DNA of 64,000 nucleotides, taken from NCBI GenBank assembly GCA_934402315.1, contig CAKRTS010000015.1, forward strand, positions 1-64,000, read 5' to 3'. The notes under the pieces were generated by a model. That model was given only the letters and a program-made list of their open reading frames with translations, did not search any database and was not told the DNA's origin. The translations under genes and the position numbers were made by a program. Positions within the stretch are counted from its first letter, which is position 1, and each line of letters starts with the position of its first letter. This DNA is from an uncultured Acetatifactor sp. Its GTDB lineage: Bacteria; Bacillota; Clostridia; Lachnospirales; Lachnospiraceae. Positions 1 through 7,917 of the stretch are shown here, one piece after another.

Positions 1-56
1 ATTGTATCACCATGTTGTAGTTAAATAAAGTTTGTTACGCGGCAAGCCGCGGGGAA

Positions 57-656
57 TTATACCCACTTTGCATTAAAGATTTCCGGCCCTTCCACGCCGT
101 AAAGCTCCGACAGGGTTTCGGACGGTATTTCCTTAAAGTCTTCCGGTTTCAAAGTCTTCGCAAAATCAACAACAATATTCTTCGTGGTCTCATCCTTCGT
201 GTAAGCTGCATAAATCCTCTGCTTGCACTCGACCATGGACGCCCAGAATACGAGAATGGCATCCTCGCTCTCGTCATAGATCGCCTCCGGCGCCCAGACG
301 CAGCCTGCACCCTCTATCCCAATCGTATGTGCTTTGGGCCCCTTCCATGACACCAGATCCTCCGACTCCCAGATAAGGATGTCCCGGCTGCCGGAATACT
401 GGGCAGCTTCCCAGCCCTTCCCAGCCTCAATCCTGAGATCGGTTGCTATCAGATAATATTTCTTCTCCTCCGCCCACGGCGAACGGATCAGAAACGGATC
501 TCTTGCGCCAAGCTCTCCGACGTTGCTGTAGAGGACAGGCTTTCCGTCATTCAGATCCCTCTAGCGCAGTCCGTCACGGCTGACCGAGAAATAAATCTGC
601 TCTCCATCCTTCTGTTCTCCTATAAAATGTGCAAAAAGGTACGCTGAATATTCCAT
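57..656 (-). pseudogene. decayed GH43-like glycosyl hydrolase fragment
   Basis: Reading from ATG at 656 (preceded by AGGAAGGAG) gives a GH43-like five-bladed-propeller N-terminus with phrases such as YFSVSRDGLR, GARDPFLIRSPW and GCVWAPEAIYDE. An in-frame TAG lies at 561-563, codon 32, where the family usually has Trp (DGLR-W-RDLNDG), so TGG to TAG is the simplest explanation. The frame then stays open and ends at 57 after only about 199 codons, much shorter than the roughly 300 or more expected, with a tail that no longer looks like the family. I infer a dead or truncated arabinanase/xylosidase-type gene. The alternatives are an amber read-through or a sequence error at the TAG, but neither explains the short C-terminus. 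Confidence 0.75.
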
Positions 657-880
657 ACTCCTTCCTCTCTTTCCATAAATTTATTTTCACACTTTAATGC
701 TCTGCACGCATCCCCGGACCTGCCCGGTAATTTCCAGTATAGCACAGCGTCCCTGTGACCGCCAGAACAGATTCTATGTTTTTTCAGATTGTATGTTTTT
801 CTTCCGTTCTTTATTATGGATAGACGCAAAGAGGGCTGCACATTCTCCGCTGTGCAGCCCCCTTTGCGTCAGGCATGCGG
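657..880. other. intergenic region with a long hairpin
   Basis: No credible gene is seen here. The region holds the upstream signals of the GH43 remnant and, at 823-869, a strong inverted repeat: a 19-base arm starting GACGCAAAG pairs with an arm ending CTTTGCGTC. It sits 12 bases beyond the stop of the minus-strand zinc-ribbon gene. Confidence 0.6.
823..869 (-). terminator. terminator-like hairpin after zinc-ribbon operon
   Basis: GACGCAAAGAGGGCTGCAC pairs with GTGCAGCCCCCTTTGCGTC across a short loop. It lies directly downstream of the last gene of the GTPase operon. No U-run follows on the minus strand, so it may stabilise or process the 3' end rather than act as a classical intrinsic terminator. 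Confidence 0.5.
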
Positions 881-1354
881 TTATTTCTGCATGCCGATCT
901 TCTTCATATATTTTGTGTAATACTGGCTTGTACCGTTGATCCCTTCGCTCAGCCCCACAACGAGCAGTCCCAGAATCCCGAGTCCGACCGGAACAGCGGC
1001 TAACATAATGATCCAGCCTATCAGCGTCACGATCCCCCCAAGCCCGCCGATATGTGTCAGATACCACGGTCCCCAAAGCAGAAAAGCCGCCTTATTGAAC
1101 TTTACCCGATAGCTTCCATTGCCCTCGTATATCTTGCCGAATTCCTCCCTGTAATACGGCTTCAGCTCATTAAAAAGCGTCACACTCTGAATCGGCGCCT
1201 GCTGATAGGGCTGTATGGAGGTTTGTTCAGATACCTCCTGCAGCTGCGGCTGAACCTGCTCCACCGCCTGACCTCCCACCGGTGTGCCGCACCTTCTGCA
1301 GACAGTCTCACCCTCCTGAAGCATTGCCCCACACTCATTACAGTAAGTTGCCAT
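881..1354 (-). CDS. zinc-ribbon membrane protein (DUF2628-like)
   Basis: A 157-residue protein. Residues 1-25 form a CxxC...CxxC zinc ribbon (YCNECG...CRRCG). A low-complexity Gln/Pro linker follows to about residue 65, then a segment starting YYREEFGKIYEG with hydrophobic stretches containing LLWGPWYL and two long apolar helices near residues 95-140. This layout is typical of small bacterial proteins with a zinc ribbon plus a DUF2628-type membrane module of unknown function. It is the last gene of the GTPase operon, 21 bases after the previous stop. A role at the membrane with the neighbouring GTPase is inference from context only. Confidence 0.75.
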   Translation of the reverse strand: MATYCNECGAMLQEGETVCRRCGTPVGGQAVEQVQPQLQEVSEQTSIQPYQQAPIQSVTLFNELKPYYREEFGKIYEGNGSYRVKFNKAAFLLWGPWYLTHIGGLGGIVTLIGWIIMLAAVPVGLGILGLLVVGLSEGINGTSQYYTKYMKKIGMQK

Positions 1355-1375
1355 TTTTGCGTTCCTCCTCTACGT

Positions 1376-1978
1376 TTACTGTTCTATTTTTCTTCCGCAT
1401 TCCATACACATGAACTGCCCTTCCGGCACCTGTGCCCCGCAAATACACTGCTTCATTGCCTTCGGCGCAGCATTCACCGCCGCATTATTCATTGCCTGAG
1501 GAGGTACATTGGGCTGCATCATTACGGGATTCTGCTGCATATCCCTTCCGCAGACATTGCAGAATCTTGCATTCTTCTCCACCTGATTTCCACAGGTGCA
1601 GGTAACCATGCCATTGTTCACGCGCGCGCCACAGTGGGGACAAAACTTGTCCATCTGCGTCAGCACTGCGCCACAGATACAGGTCGTCCGATTCCCTGCC
1701 TGCAATTCCACAGCCTGCTTCTGCGCCTGAAGCTCTCTTACCTCGTTATCCAGAACCTGCAGCTTCTCAAAATAGCCCGCCAGCTCCGGCATATCCAGCT
1801 TTCCGGCCATATGCAGGTCATAGACTTCCATACCTATATAGCCATACAGCTTGGATTTGGCATTCATTTTTTCCTCAATGCATTTACCGATCGACTTAGG
1901 CTGGGCGCTCTGCACTACTGCATTGCTCGCATTGCCCACTATGCTCTTGGCCTTCTCAAAGAAATTGTTTCCTGCCAT
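1376..1978 (-). CDS. triple zinc-ribbon protein
   Basis: A 200-residue cytoplasmic-looking protein. Residues 1-90 are helical and charged (probable coiled coil around DNEVRELQAQKQ). Three successive Cys4 ribbons follow: CICG...FCPHCG, CTCG...FCNVCG and, after a Met/Asn/Pro/Ala-rich linker, CICG...MCMECG at the C-terminus. No catalytic motif is visible, so it is probably a structural or adaptor protein. It sits between the coiled-coil membrane protein gene and the smaller zinc-ribbon gene with short gaps, so it belongs to the same transcript as the dynamin-like GTPase. Specific function is unknown. Confidence 0.75.
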   Translation of the reverse strand: MAGNNFFEKAKSIVGNASNAVVQSAQPKSIGKCIEEKMNAKSKLYGYIGMEVYDLHMAGKLDMPELAGYFEKLQVLDNEVRELQAQKQAVELQAGNRTTCICGAVLTQMDKFCPHCGARVNNGMVTCTCGNQVEKNARFCNVCGRDMQQNPVMMQPNVPPQAMNNAAVNAAPKAMKQCICGAQVPEGQFMCMECGRKIEQ

Positions 1979-1998
1979 TTTATTTCACCTCTCTTATT

Positions 1999-3321
1999 TT
2001 ATACTGTCTTTCTGATACTCTCCCAGCGATTGCACAGCGCCGCAAACTCCTCGCCCTCAGACCGCACCTGCATGGCTTCCGGAATCTCCGTCTTATCCAG
2101 AACCATGGTAAGAATCTCCTGACACGCCTGTTCCGCGTCCGCCCGGATGCTTTCGCAGTTCTGCACTATCTTTCCCGCGAAATCAGCCTCCTGTAAAAAT
2201 TTCTCCATTTCGGGAGTCAGATACCCTGCCACCTCGTCGCAGAATCCGTTTTTGCATTTCTTTATAATAAAAGGAATATAGAGCGCCACATACAGCACAA
2301 GCAGCAGCGCCCAGACCACCTTTGGCAGACCGAGCAGCATATCCAGTACCGGATTTCCGCCGCCGTCATCCCCACCCGAAATCTTGTTCTTAATGATCTC
2401 CATGCCCTCAGAGATGACTTGATTTGTTATTTCGGTGGCTGTCTCATTGTCCGACACCGTGATCTCGATGGGTGCCTCCTCCTTTTGACCGATACCGGAG
2501 ATCACGCCGGCCGCCAGCGCCAGCACGAGCACGCCCAGCCACGGCGCCAGAATGCCGAGAAATCTCTTCCAGAATAATTTCTTTTTACTTTTATCCAGCT
2601 TCGGGAGCAGCGTGGCTGCCCAACGGCCGATTGCCTTCTGTTCTCCCGCTATCTTTGCAGCCGTTGACTGAATGCGGCGTTTTATCAGATCGCCCCTGTT
2701 GTCGTATGCCACCCAGAATTCCCTCTGGGACACATGTACCTTTTTGTCCTTTATCTTGGTCAGTATCGCTCTGATTTTGGTAAGCATCTGATCGCAGTCC
2801 TGACAGAGCGCGTCGGCATATGTGCTCAGGGAATGGGAAAGTCTCGTATTATACTTTGTCTCGACCTGATTACAAAAGCTCTGAAATCTCCCCGCATTCC
2901 CGATCTCCTTATAATGTGCTCTGGTATGCTGGATTTCACGAAGCCCTCTCTCCAGCTCCAGAACAGCCTGTGACTGCTCGTTGCTGCAGATCTGGCTCCT
3001 TTCCCGGGCATCTGCCAGACCATTGTCAATGATCTCCTTAATGCGGTCTGTCACATCCTCCATAGACACCGTATCTGCCATTCCCTGCATAGGAACGATT
3101 TCCGTCTCCCCGGACTCCTGATACTTCTTCCTCATGTGCTTCAGAAGCGGCTCCACCTCGAGCAAAATCTGCTCCAGCGATTGTTCATCCGCGTTCTCCG
3201 TGTCTTCCCGCAGCTCCCGGATGGAATCCAGAACCCGCAGCGGCAGGTTCCTTTCCATCCCAAACTGCTCCAGACTGTTTAAAAAGGCAATGGCGCTATT
3301 CTGCTTCGTACTCCAAGACAT
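1999..3321 (-). CDS. coiled-coil protein with two membrane segments, GTPase partner
   Basis: A 440-residue protein not recognised as a named family. Residues 1-230 are highly charged and helical with repeated Glu/Arg/Gln. Two hydrophobic segments follow, near residues 250-272 (FLGILAPWLGVLVLALAAG) and 333-352 (VVWALLLVLYVALYIPFII), separated by an acidic, Gly-rich loop. A helical C-terminus (about 360-440) follows. Its ATG at 3321 lies 26 bases inside the end of the GTPase gene, after a purine-rich site (GGAGGGAAGGG), indicating translational coupling. Overlap and order suggest a membrane-bound partner of the dynamin-like GTPase; this is inference. Confidence 0.75.
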   Translation of the reverse strand: MSWSTKQNSAIAFLNSLEQFGMERNLPLRVLDSIRELREDTENADEQSLEQILLEVEPLLKHMRKKYQESGETEIVPMQGMADTVSMEDVTDRIKEIIDNGLADARERSQICSNEQSQAVLELERGLREIQHTRAHYKEIGNAGRFQSFCNQVETKYNTRLSHSLSTYADALCQDCDQMLTKIRAILTKIKDKKVHVSQREFWVAYDNRGDLIKRRIQSTAAKIAGEQKAIGRWAATLLPKLDKSKKKLFWKRFLGILAPWLGVLVLALAAGVISGIGQKEEAPIEITVSDNETATEITNQVISEGMEIIKNKISGGDDGGGNPVLDMLLGLPKVVWALLLVLYVALYIPFIIKKCKNGFCDEVAGYLTPEMEKFLQEADFAGKIVQNCESIRADAEQACQEILTMVLDKTEIPEAMQVRSEGEEFAALCNRWESIRKTV

Positions 3322-5233
3322 TTTCTTCCCTTCCCTCCATTGTATTCAGGTTCAATGCATCCGCCTCCATCCGGGCTTCCCTGTCGCGCTTCAGCTGCCC
3401 GATCTGCTCCATCAGATCCTGCACTGTCTGAAGCTTTGATTCCAGTAACGGAATATTTCTGCTGTCGATATTCACCGCCATGCGGAAATCCCTGAAGCTG
3501 TTGTCCATGCTGCGCACTTCCCTGTCAAAGATCTCCGTCACAGTCTGCATCACCTGCTCGGTCATCTCTTCTTTGATCTGCGCAACCTCCTGCTTAAACT
3601 CCGCCACACATTCATCGTAGACAGCCCACATATCATTCGCCGCTCCGGCCTTTGCCATCTTTTTAGCGATTTTGGAAATGACAACCGCGCCGATGATTGC
3701 TCCGACTACCGGCCATAGAACCGCTCCCAGTGCTGTCGCCACCGCAGAGCCTGCGGTAGCTGCCGCCGTCGCTGCTGCCGCCGTCCCAGCCGCTGCCGTT
3801 CCCGCAGCCAGCGCACCGTGTGCCAGAACGGCGGCGATAGCTGTACCTACGCCTCCTAGTCCTGCGCCTACTGCGCCTCCTGTAATCAGCCCCTTCTTCG
3901 ACTTTTTCTGTATCGCCGCATCATACTCCCCGCGCGCCTTCCAGACATCCATAAAAAGCTTTTCCGAAGCCCCTGCCAATTTCTCATAGAACCGGCTCAG
4001 ATCCGCCATCATGGTATCTGACTCATACAGCATTTCCTTTTTGCTCTTCGCAAGGCTTCCGTAAAACTGATCCTCGGCATCCAGCAGGTTCTGCCGCTTC
4101 CGGAAGAAACCTGTGGCTTCCTCGAAAACATCCTGCAGATCCGCACAGTACTTCCGCACTGCATCCTGGGTTGTCGCTGAGATTTGCTCATTCATGATAT
4201 TTCTGTAGTTTTCATTGACCGCTCCCAGATAAGCCTCCACCTCCGACGGACCTCCGGGACATCTCTCCCTGATCTTCAACGGATCCATCTTGGAAATGAT
4301 TTCTGCCTGATATGCGTCAATCTGGGTTGCAATGATATTTCGCAGTTCTCCCTTGAGCCTGTTTACCACACTCTCATTGCGGGACAGAAAGCCGTCCACC
4401 TCTGTGTTAATATTTTCCAGAATAACCTTGTCCGACTCATACTGCTTCTTGCGCAGGGAGAAGGAACTTCCCAGAGCGGTCAGCATTCCCTCCAGATGCT
4501 GCATGTTCTGCTGCTGTTTCGTGAGCGTCGGTGTCTCCCCCAGAACCTGTTCCCGAATATAACGCCTGAGTGCCTCCACATCCGCATCACTGCCTGAACC
4601 AATAGAAAAAATCGGAGCATCGATGCCTTCCTCCGACATATATTGCTGTAGCTTTATCCGATTGTCCTTTATCGTCTGTTCGTCTGCCAGATCGCACCTT
4701 GTCATGACAAAGACCATCTTCTCAGGGCTTGTCTCCGTCAGGAAATCCCACACATTAATGCTGCGGATTTTAAGCGCATCAAACACCACAAACAGCACAT
4801 CGCTCTTTTGAATAAAGTCTCTGACCTTTTCGATGCATTCCTTGCTTTCCAGCATATCAAGTCCCTGCGTATCCACGACAGAAATCCCCTGCATCGCCTC
4901 CATTGTCACAAAATGACGCACATAGTAGGAAGCAACCTGCAGCTCCGCCTCCTGTGCCCCGCCCTTGGTCTCACGAATGCCCATAGTCGGTTGCACCATT
5001 TCATTTTCACAGACAGCACCACCAAACAGCCTGTTCAGAAAAGTGGTCTTACCGACTCCCGCATCCCCAACCGCAACGAAGGTCATTGCCTCAGAGATCT
5101 TTTGCAGAAAATTTTTTACCATCTCCTTTTCTTCCGTGGCATCACTATCCTTCAATAACTCTCCAACAGATTGCAGGAGGTTCTGTGCCAGACCCTTGTC
5201 TTCAAATTGAAACGGTAAGTTTTTCTCCTCCAT
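3296..5233 (-). CDS. dynamin-like GTPase with Ala/Gly-rich membrane hairpin
   Basis: A 645-residue protein. The GTPase motifs are visible: G1 GDAGVGKT at residues 56-63, a Thr-rich switch region (QPTMGIRETKGG, 81-92), G3 DTQG at 121-124 and G4 TRCD at 178-181. A long helical stalk follows (about 230-440), then a strongly hydrophobic Ala/Gly-rich segment at about 443-525, ending in KIAKKMAKAG, and a C-terminal helical region. GTPase, then helical stalk, then a membrane-inserting hairpin is the plan of bacterial dynamin-like proteins, which remodel or tether membranes. It is the first gene of a four-gene operon whose promoter spacer contains a palindrome. The exact cargo or stress is not deducible. 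Confidence 0.82.
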   Translation of the reverse strand: MEEKNLPFQFEDKGLAQNLLQSVGELLKDSDATEEKEMVKNFLQKISEAMTFVAVGDAGVGKTTFLNRLFGGAVCENEMVQPTMGIRETKGGAQEAELQVASYYVRHFVTMEAMQGISVVDTQGLDMLESKECIEKVRDFIQKSDVLFVVFDALKIRSINVWDFLTETSPEKMVFVMTRCDLADEQTIKDNRIKLQQYMSEEGIDAPIFSIGSGSDADVEALRRYIREQVLGETPTLTKQQQNMQHLEGMLTALGSSFSLRKKQYESDKVILENINTEVDGFLSRNESVVNRLKGELRNIIATQIDAYQAEIISKMDPLKIRERCPGGPSEVEAYLGAVNENYRNIMNEQISATTQDAVRKYCADLQDVFEEATGFFRKRQNLLDAEDQFYGSLAKSKKEMLYESDTMMADLSRFYEKLAGASEKLFMDVWKARGEYDAAIQKKSKKGLITGGAVGAGLGGVGTAIAAVLAHGALAAGTAAAGTAAAATAAATAGSAVATALGAVLWPVVGAIIGAVVISKIAKKMAKAGAANDMWAVYDECVAEFKQEVAQIKEEMTEQVMQTVTEIFDREVRSMDNSFRDFRMAVNIDSRNIPLLESKLQTVQDLMEQIGQLKRDREARMEADALNLNTMEGREENVLEYEAE

Positions 5234-5302
5234 CTTCCATTTCCCCTCGCTCTATTGTCACTGCTGCTCATATAGAATGCATATACTCTTTCATCCCTCA
5301 AT

Positions 5303-5331
5303 ATAATACAGAACAAATTGTTCTTTGTCAA
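5303..5331 (-). promoter_or_regulatory. sigma-A promoter of GTPase operon with palindromic spacer
   Basis: On the minus strand TTGACA (5326-5331) is followed by a 17-base spacer and TATTAT (5303-5308). The spacer is almost entirely the palindrome AGAACAAATTGTTCT (5310-5324). A bound repressor would sit exactly between -35 and -10. Confidence 0.82.
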
Positions 5332-5355
5332 GTTTGCTCAGAATATTATGTTCTG
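5310..5355. promoter_or_regulatory. paired palindromic operators between XRE gene and GTPase operon
   Basis: Two related palindromes are present: AGAACAAATTGTTCT (5310-5324) and the imperfect CAGAATATTATGTTCTG (5339-5355). Their centres are about 30 bases apart, on roughly the same face of the helix after three turns. They flank the minus-strand -35 and lie upstream of the XRE gene's own -10 (TATAAT at 5383-5388). The XRE regulator encoded next door is the natural candidate ligand; that is inference. Confidence 0.68.
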
Positions 5356-5416
5356 TTTTATTTCAAGCGTAACAATAAATTGTATAATCAAACTAAATAG
5401 GGAGTAGGAGAAAAAC

Positions 5417-5767
5417 ATGGCATTTGGGGATAGATTAAGAGAATTGAGGCGGAGTAAAAATATGACGCAGAAAGAGCTCAGTAAAGCATTGTTTATCTCC
5501 GAGCGTGTCATCAGCTATTATGAAAAAAATGAGCGGTTTCCCAACGATGCCATGACCCTGATACGCATTGCCGAATATTTTGGAGTATCTGTTGATTACC
5601 TGTTGGAAATGCCGAACCGTGAAAAAGAAGCCCCTCTGAATAGTTCCGGCTACACGCAGGATCTGATGCAGCTTATCCAGTTATATAACGCCGCGGATAT
5701 GCACGAAAAAGGACGCATCCTACAGTTTGCCATCGATTTGAATGATAAAGATCTGCATAAAAAATAG
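5417..5767 (+). CDS. XRE-family transcriptional regulator
   Basis: A 116-residue protein. Residues 5-62 form a Cro/CI-type helix-turn-helix (RLRELRRSKNMTQKELSKAL...ISYYEKNERFP) with the usual ending FGVSVDYLLE. A short helical C-terminal domain (about 75-116) probably mediates dimerisation. The start is supported by AGGAG ten bases upstream and a TATAAT at 5383-5388. It is transcribed divergently from the GTPase operon, with two palindromes in the shared 183-base gap. Auto-repression and repression of the GTPase operon are the simplest hypothesis. It ends in its own intrinsic terminator. Confidence 0.88.
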   Translation: MAFGDRLRELRRSKNMTQKELSKALFISERVISYYEKNERFPNDAMTLIRIAEYFGVSVDYLLEMPNREKEAPLNSSGYTQDLMQLIQLYNAADMHEKGRILQFAIDLNDKDLHKK

Positions 5768-5791
5768 CCCGGAAAAACCGAGCTATTTTTT
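5761..5791 (+). terminator. intrinsic terminator, XRE gene
   Basis: AAAATAGCCCGG pairs with CCGAGCTATTTT across AAAAA and is followed by a T-run. The XRE stop codon TAG is inside the left arm. The A-run on the other side makes it usable by the convergent minus-strand gene too. Confidence 0.85.
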
Positions 5792-5840
5792 CCCTATTTA
5801 CGAAAAAACAGTCACGCAAAAATGAAGCCGGAACACCTCG

Positions 5841-6326
5841 TCAGCGCCTTATCAGCTCCGCAAATTCCGCCTTCGCCGCCCTCGCCAGATCGGCGGGTGC
5901 AAGCTCAAGCTGGGAACCGATCCGCCCTCCGCTGACGATGATCTTCTCCAGCTGCTCGGCAGAACGGTCAATTCTTGTCACATACTGTTTCTTCATGCCG
6001 ATCGCCGTACAACCGCCCCTGATGTAGCCGGTGATTGCATTGATGTCCTTGACATGGATCATTTCAACACTCTTCTGACCCACGCTCCGCGCCGCCGCCT
6101 TCAGATCCAGCTCCTCAGCAATCGGAATGACAAAGACAAAATAATCCTTGCTGTTTCCGACAGTGACAAGCGTCTTATAAACCTTTTCATACGGCAGTCC
6201 GAGCTGGTCTGCTATCTGCAGCCCGTCCACGAACTCCTCACATTCGTAAGTGTATTGCTGATAAGGAATCTTCATGGATTCCAGTATCCGCATTGCATTT
6301 GTTTTTACTTCCTTCTGTTTTGCCAT
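5841..6326 (-). CDS. ybaK: YbaK/EbsC-family aminoacyl-tRNA deacylase
   Basis: A 161-residue protein matching the single-domain YbaK family in length and sequence. It has an N-terminal TNAMRILESMKIPYQQYTY, a central VYKTLVTVGNSKDYFVFVIP and the glycine-rich GGCTAIGMKK with IVSGGRIG near the C-terminus. Family members hydrolyse Cys-tRNA(Pro), clearing misacylated tRNA in the cytoplasm. The invariant Lys of the family is plausibly the K in VYKTL. Genes on both sides are unrelated, so it appears monocistronic. Confidence 0.88.
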   Translation of the reverse strand: MAKQKEVKTNAMRILESMKIPYQQYTYECEEFVDGLQIADQLGLPYEKVYKTLVTVGNSKDYFVFVIPIAEELDLKAAARSVGQKSVEMIHVKDINAITGYIRGGCTAIGMKKQYVTRIDRSAEQLEKIIVSGGRIGSQLELAPADLARAAKAEFAELIRR

Positions 6327-6371
6327 CGTATACTCTATCTCCTTATCTGATAATCATCTTGGGACCTGCTG

Positions 6372-6420
6372 CCACAATTATAAAAAAGCTTCTGTGGTGC
6401 GCCCTAAACGCACTGCTTTT
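6372..6420 (-). terminator. bulged terminator hairpin after alpha/beta hydrolase
   Basis: On the minus strand AAAAGC, then GTGCG-loop-CGCAC, then GCTTTTTT form a composite stem with a U-rich end, 34 bases beyond the hydrolase stop. The bulges lower confidence. Confidence 0.5.
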
Positions 6421-6453
6421 CCCCGCTATTCGCCGACTACCGTCGCCTCAGCA

Positions 6454-7323
6454 TTAGTCTCTCTGCTCACCTTTATTACTCCGCAAGAAGTCCTCAATTT
6501 CCTCTATGTACTCCTGCGCTCTCATCACACAGGCAAGGTGTCCGCCCTTCATCATTTTTACCTGCGGCGCCGGCATTGCCTCAACCAGCCTCTGCTGATC
6601 CTCCCTGGAAAAAATATCCTGTTCCGGCAGCAGCAACAGCACCTTTCCCTCAAGGAACGCGAAGGTATCCTTTGCAAAGGGCGCATACTTCCCTCCGAGC
6701 TCACCCACCAGGGCTACCGCATGGATGTACTTATCCTTGTATGCAGGATCTGCCGTAACAGCGTCAAAAAATGTCCTTCCGTAAATTACCTCCTGCTCTC
6801 CCTCATCCCGGAAATACCCGGTCGCCATATTCACCAGATTCTTTTTCAGCTTATCCCATTTCGTCACGCGCAGCTTCAGCTTTAACAGCGGTGTCATCCA
6901 TGCGACCTTCTTGATATTTCTCACATAATCCGAGTCGATGGTAATCGTCGTAATCAGAACCATGCCGCTGACATTTTCCGGGTATCTGCACGCATAAAGC
7001 TGTGCCAAAGCTCCGCCATCACTCCCGCCGACAATCACCGGCTTTACCAGACCGAGCCCGTGAAAAAGTGCATCCAGCCCCTCTACCATTTTCCGGTTGG
7101 TGTCCCATGCCAGCGGATATTCTACCATCAACGCACAGTATGTCTCCTGCAAAGCATCCACATACCTGATCCACATTTCCTGCATATCCAGACCGTTCAA
7201 AAATACGATAGACGGATTCTCCTTCTTCCCTGCCAGCACATACCGTACTGCCACACCATCGATCAGGATTTCCTGATACGGATATTTACTGCTGAAAATC
7301 TGCAATTCCTCTCCAAACGTCAT
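6454..7323 (-). CDS. alpha/beta hydrolase
   Basis: A 289-residue protein when started at ATG 7323, which has AAAGGAG ten bases upstream; an in-frame start further out lacks such a site. An alpha/beta-hydrolase fold is indicated by IVFLNGLDMQEMW (oxyanion loop), the nucleophile elbow VGGSDGGALAQLYA (GxSxG), an acid near LLPEQDIFSREDQQ and the catalytic His in MKGGHLACVMRAQEY. The substrate is unknown. A central insertion (about residues 140-205) forms the cap. The minus-strand tspO and surface-protein genes lie upstream but it has its own spacing of 68 bases. Confidence 0.82.
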   Translation of the reverse strand: MTFGEELQIFSSKYPYQEILIDGVAVRYVLAGKKENPSIVFLNGLDMQEMWIRYVDALQETYCALMVEYPLAWDTNRKMVEGLDALFHGLGLVKPVIVGGSDGGALAQLYACRYPENVSGMVLITTITIDSDYVRNIKKVAWMTPLLKLKLRVTKWDKLKKNLVNMATGYFRDEGEQEVIYGRTFFDAVTADPAYKDKYIHAVALVGELGGKYAPFAKDTFAFLEGKVLLLLPEQDIFSREDQQRLVEAMPAPQVKMMKGGHLACVMRAQEYIEEIEDFLRSNKGEQRD

Positions 7324-7390
7324 TATGTTAAATCTCCTTTCCCGCGTATCCGATAGACAGGTCAAAGTTAGCACAAGCTAACCCATCTTG

Positions 7391-7870
7391 TCAAGGGGTA
7401 TGGAGCGCGATCGCAAGATTTAAATATGCCGCAAAAGTAACCCACGCAAGGTAGGGCAGCATCAAAAGGGCTGCCGTCCTGTTGATCTCCTTAAACTGCT
7501 GTATCGTCAGGTAGATTGCCAGCCATAGGAGCAGCAGCTCAGCAAACGCCAGAAAATATGCATGAAAACGGAAAAAGAATACCGGCCACAGTGCATTGAG
7601 GAGCAGCTGCACCAGATAGAGTGTCAGCGCGTTCCGCACCTCCGTGCCGCCGGTCTCCCAGACGAGATACGCGGCAACGCCCATCAGAATATAGAGAATT
7701 GTCCAGACAACAGGAAACAGCCACCCCGGCGGTGCCAGAGGTGGCTGATATAGATTCCGGTACTCCCGCATTGCCCTCCCGGTGAGGATCGAACTGACAA
7801 TTCCTGTCCCAAGGCTGATGGCAATGCTGATAAAAAGTGCCTTCCAATTTATTTTTGCCTGCTTACCCAT
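7391..7870 (-). CDS. tspO: TspO/MBR family membrane protein
   Basis: A 159-residue integral membrane protein with five predicted helices and the family hallmarks: APPGWLFPVVWTILYILMG (residues 45-63), NALWPVFFF (around 92-100) and the aromatic C-terminal helix YLAWVTFAAYLNLAIAL. TspO proteins bind porphyrins and related ligands and act in tetrapyrrole or stress responses; the ligand here is unproven. The ATG at 7870 has AAGGA upstream. It lies 47 bases after the giant surface-protein gene on the same strand. Confidence 0.93.
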   Translation of the reverse strand: MGKQAKINWKALFISIAISLGTGIVSSILTGRAMREYRNLYQPPLAPPGWLFPVVWTILYILMGVAAYLVWETGGTEVRNALTLYLVQLLLNALWPVFFFRFHAYFLAFAELLLLWLAIYLTIQQFKEINRTAALLMLPYLAWVTFAAYLNLAIALHTP

Positions 7871-7917
7871 AATGCATTTCCTTACTTTTTATGCATTATA
7901 TGCTGCCGGCAGAACAT

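Noticed and set aside
5310..5324. LexA (SOS) box
   Set aside because: GAAC and GTTC are separated by five bases rather than four, and a cognate XRE regulator lies next door.
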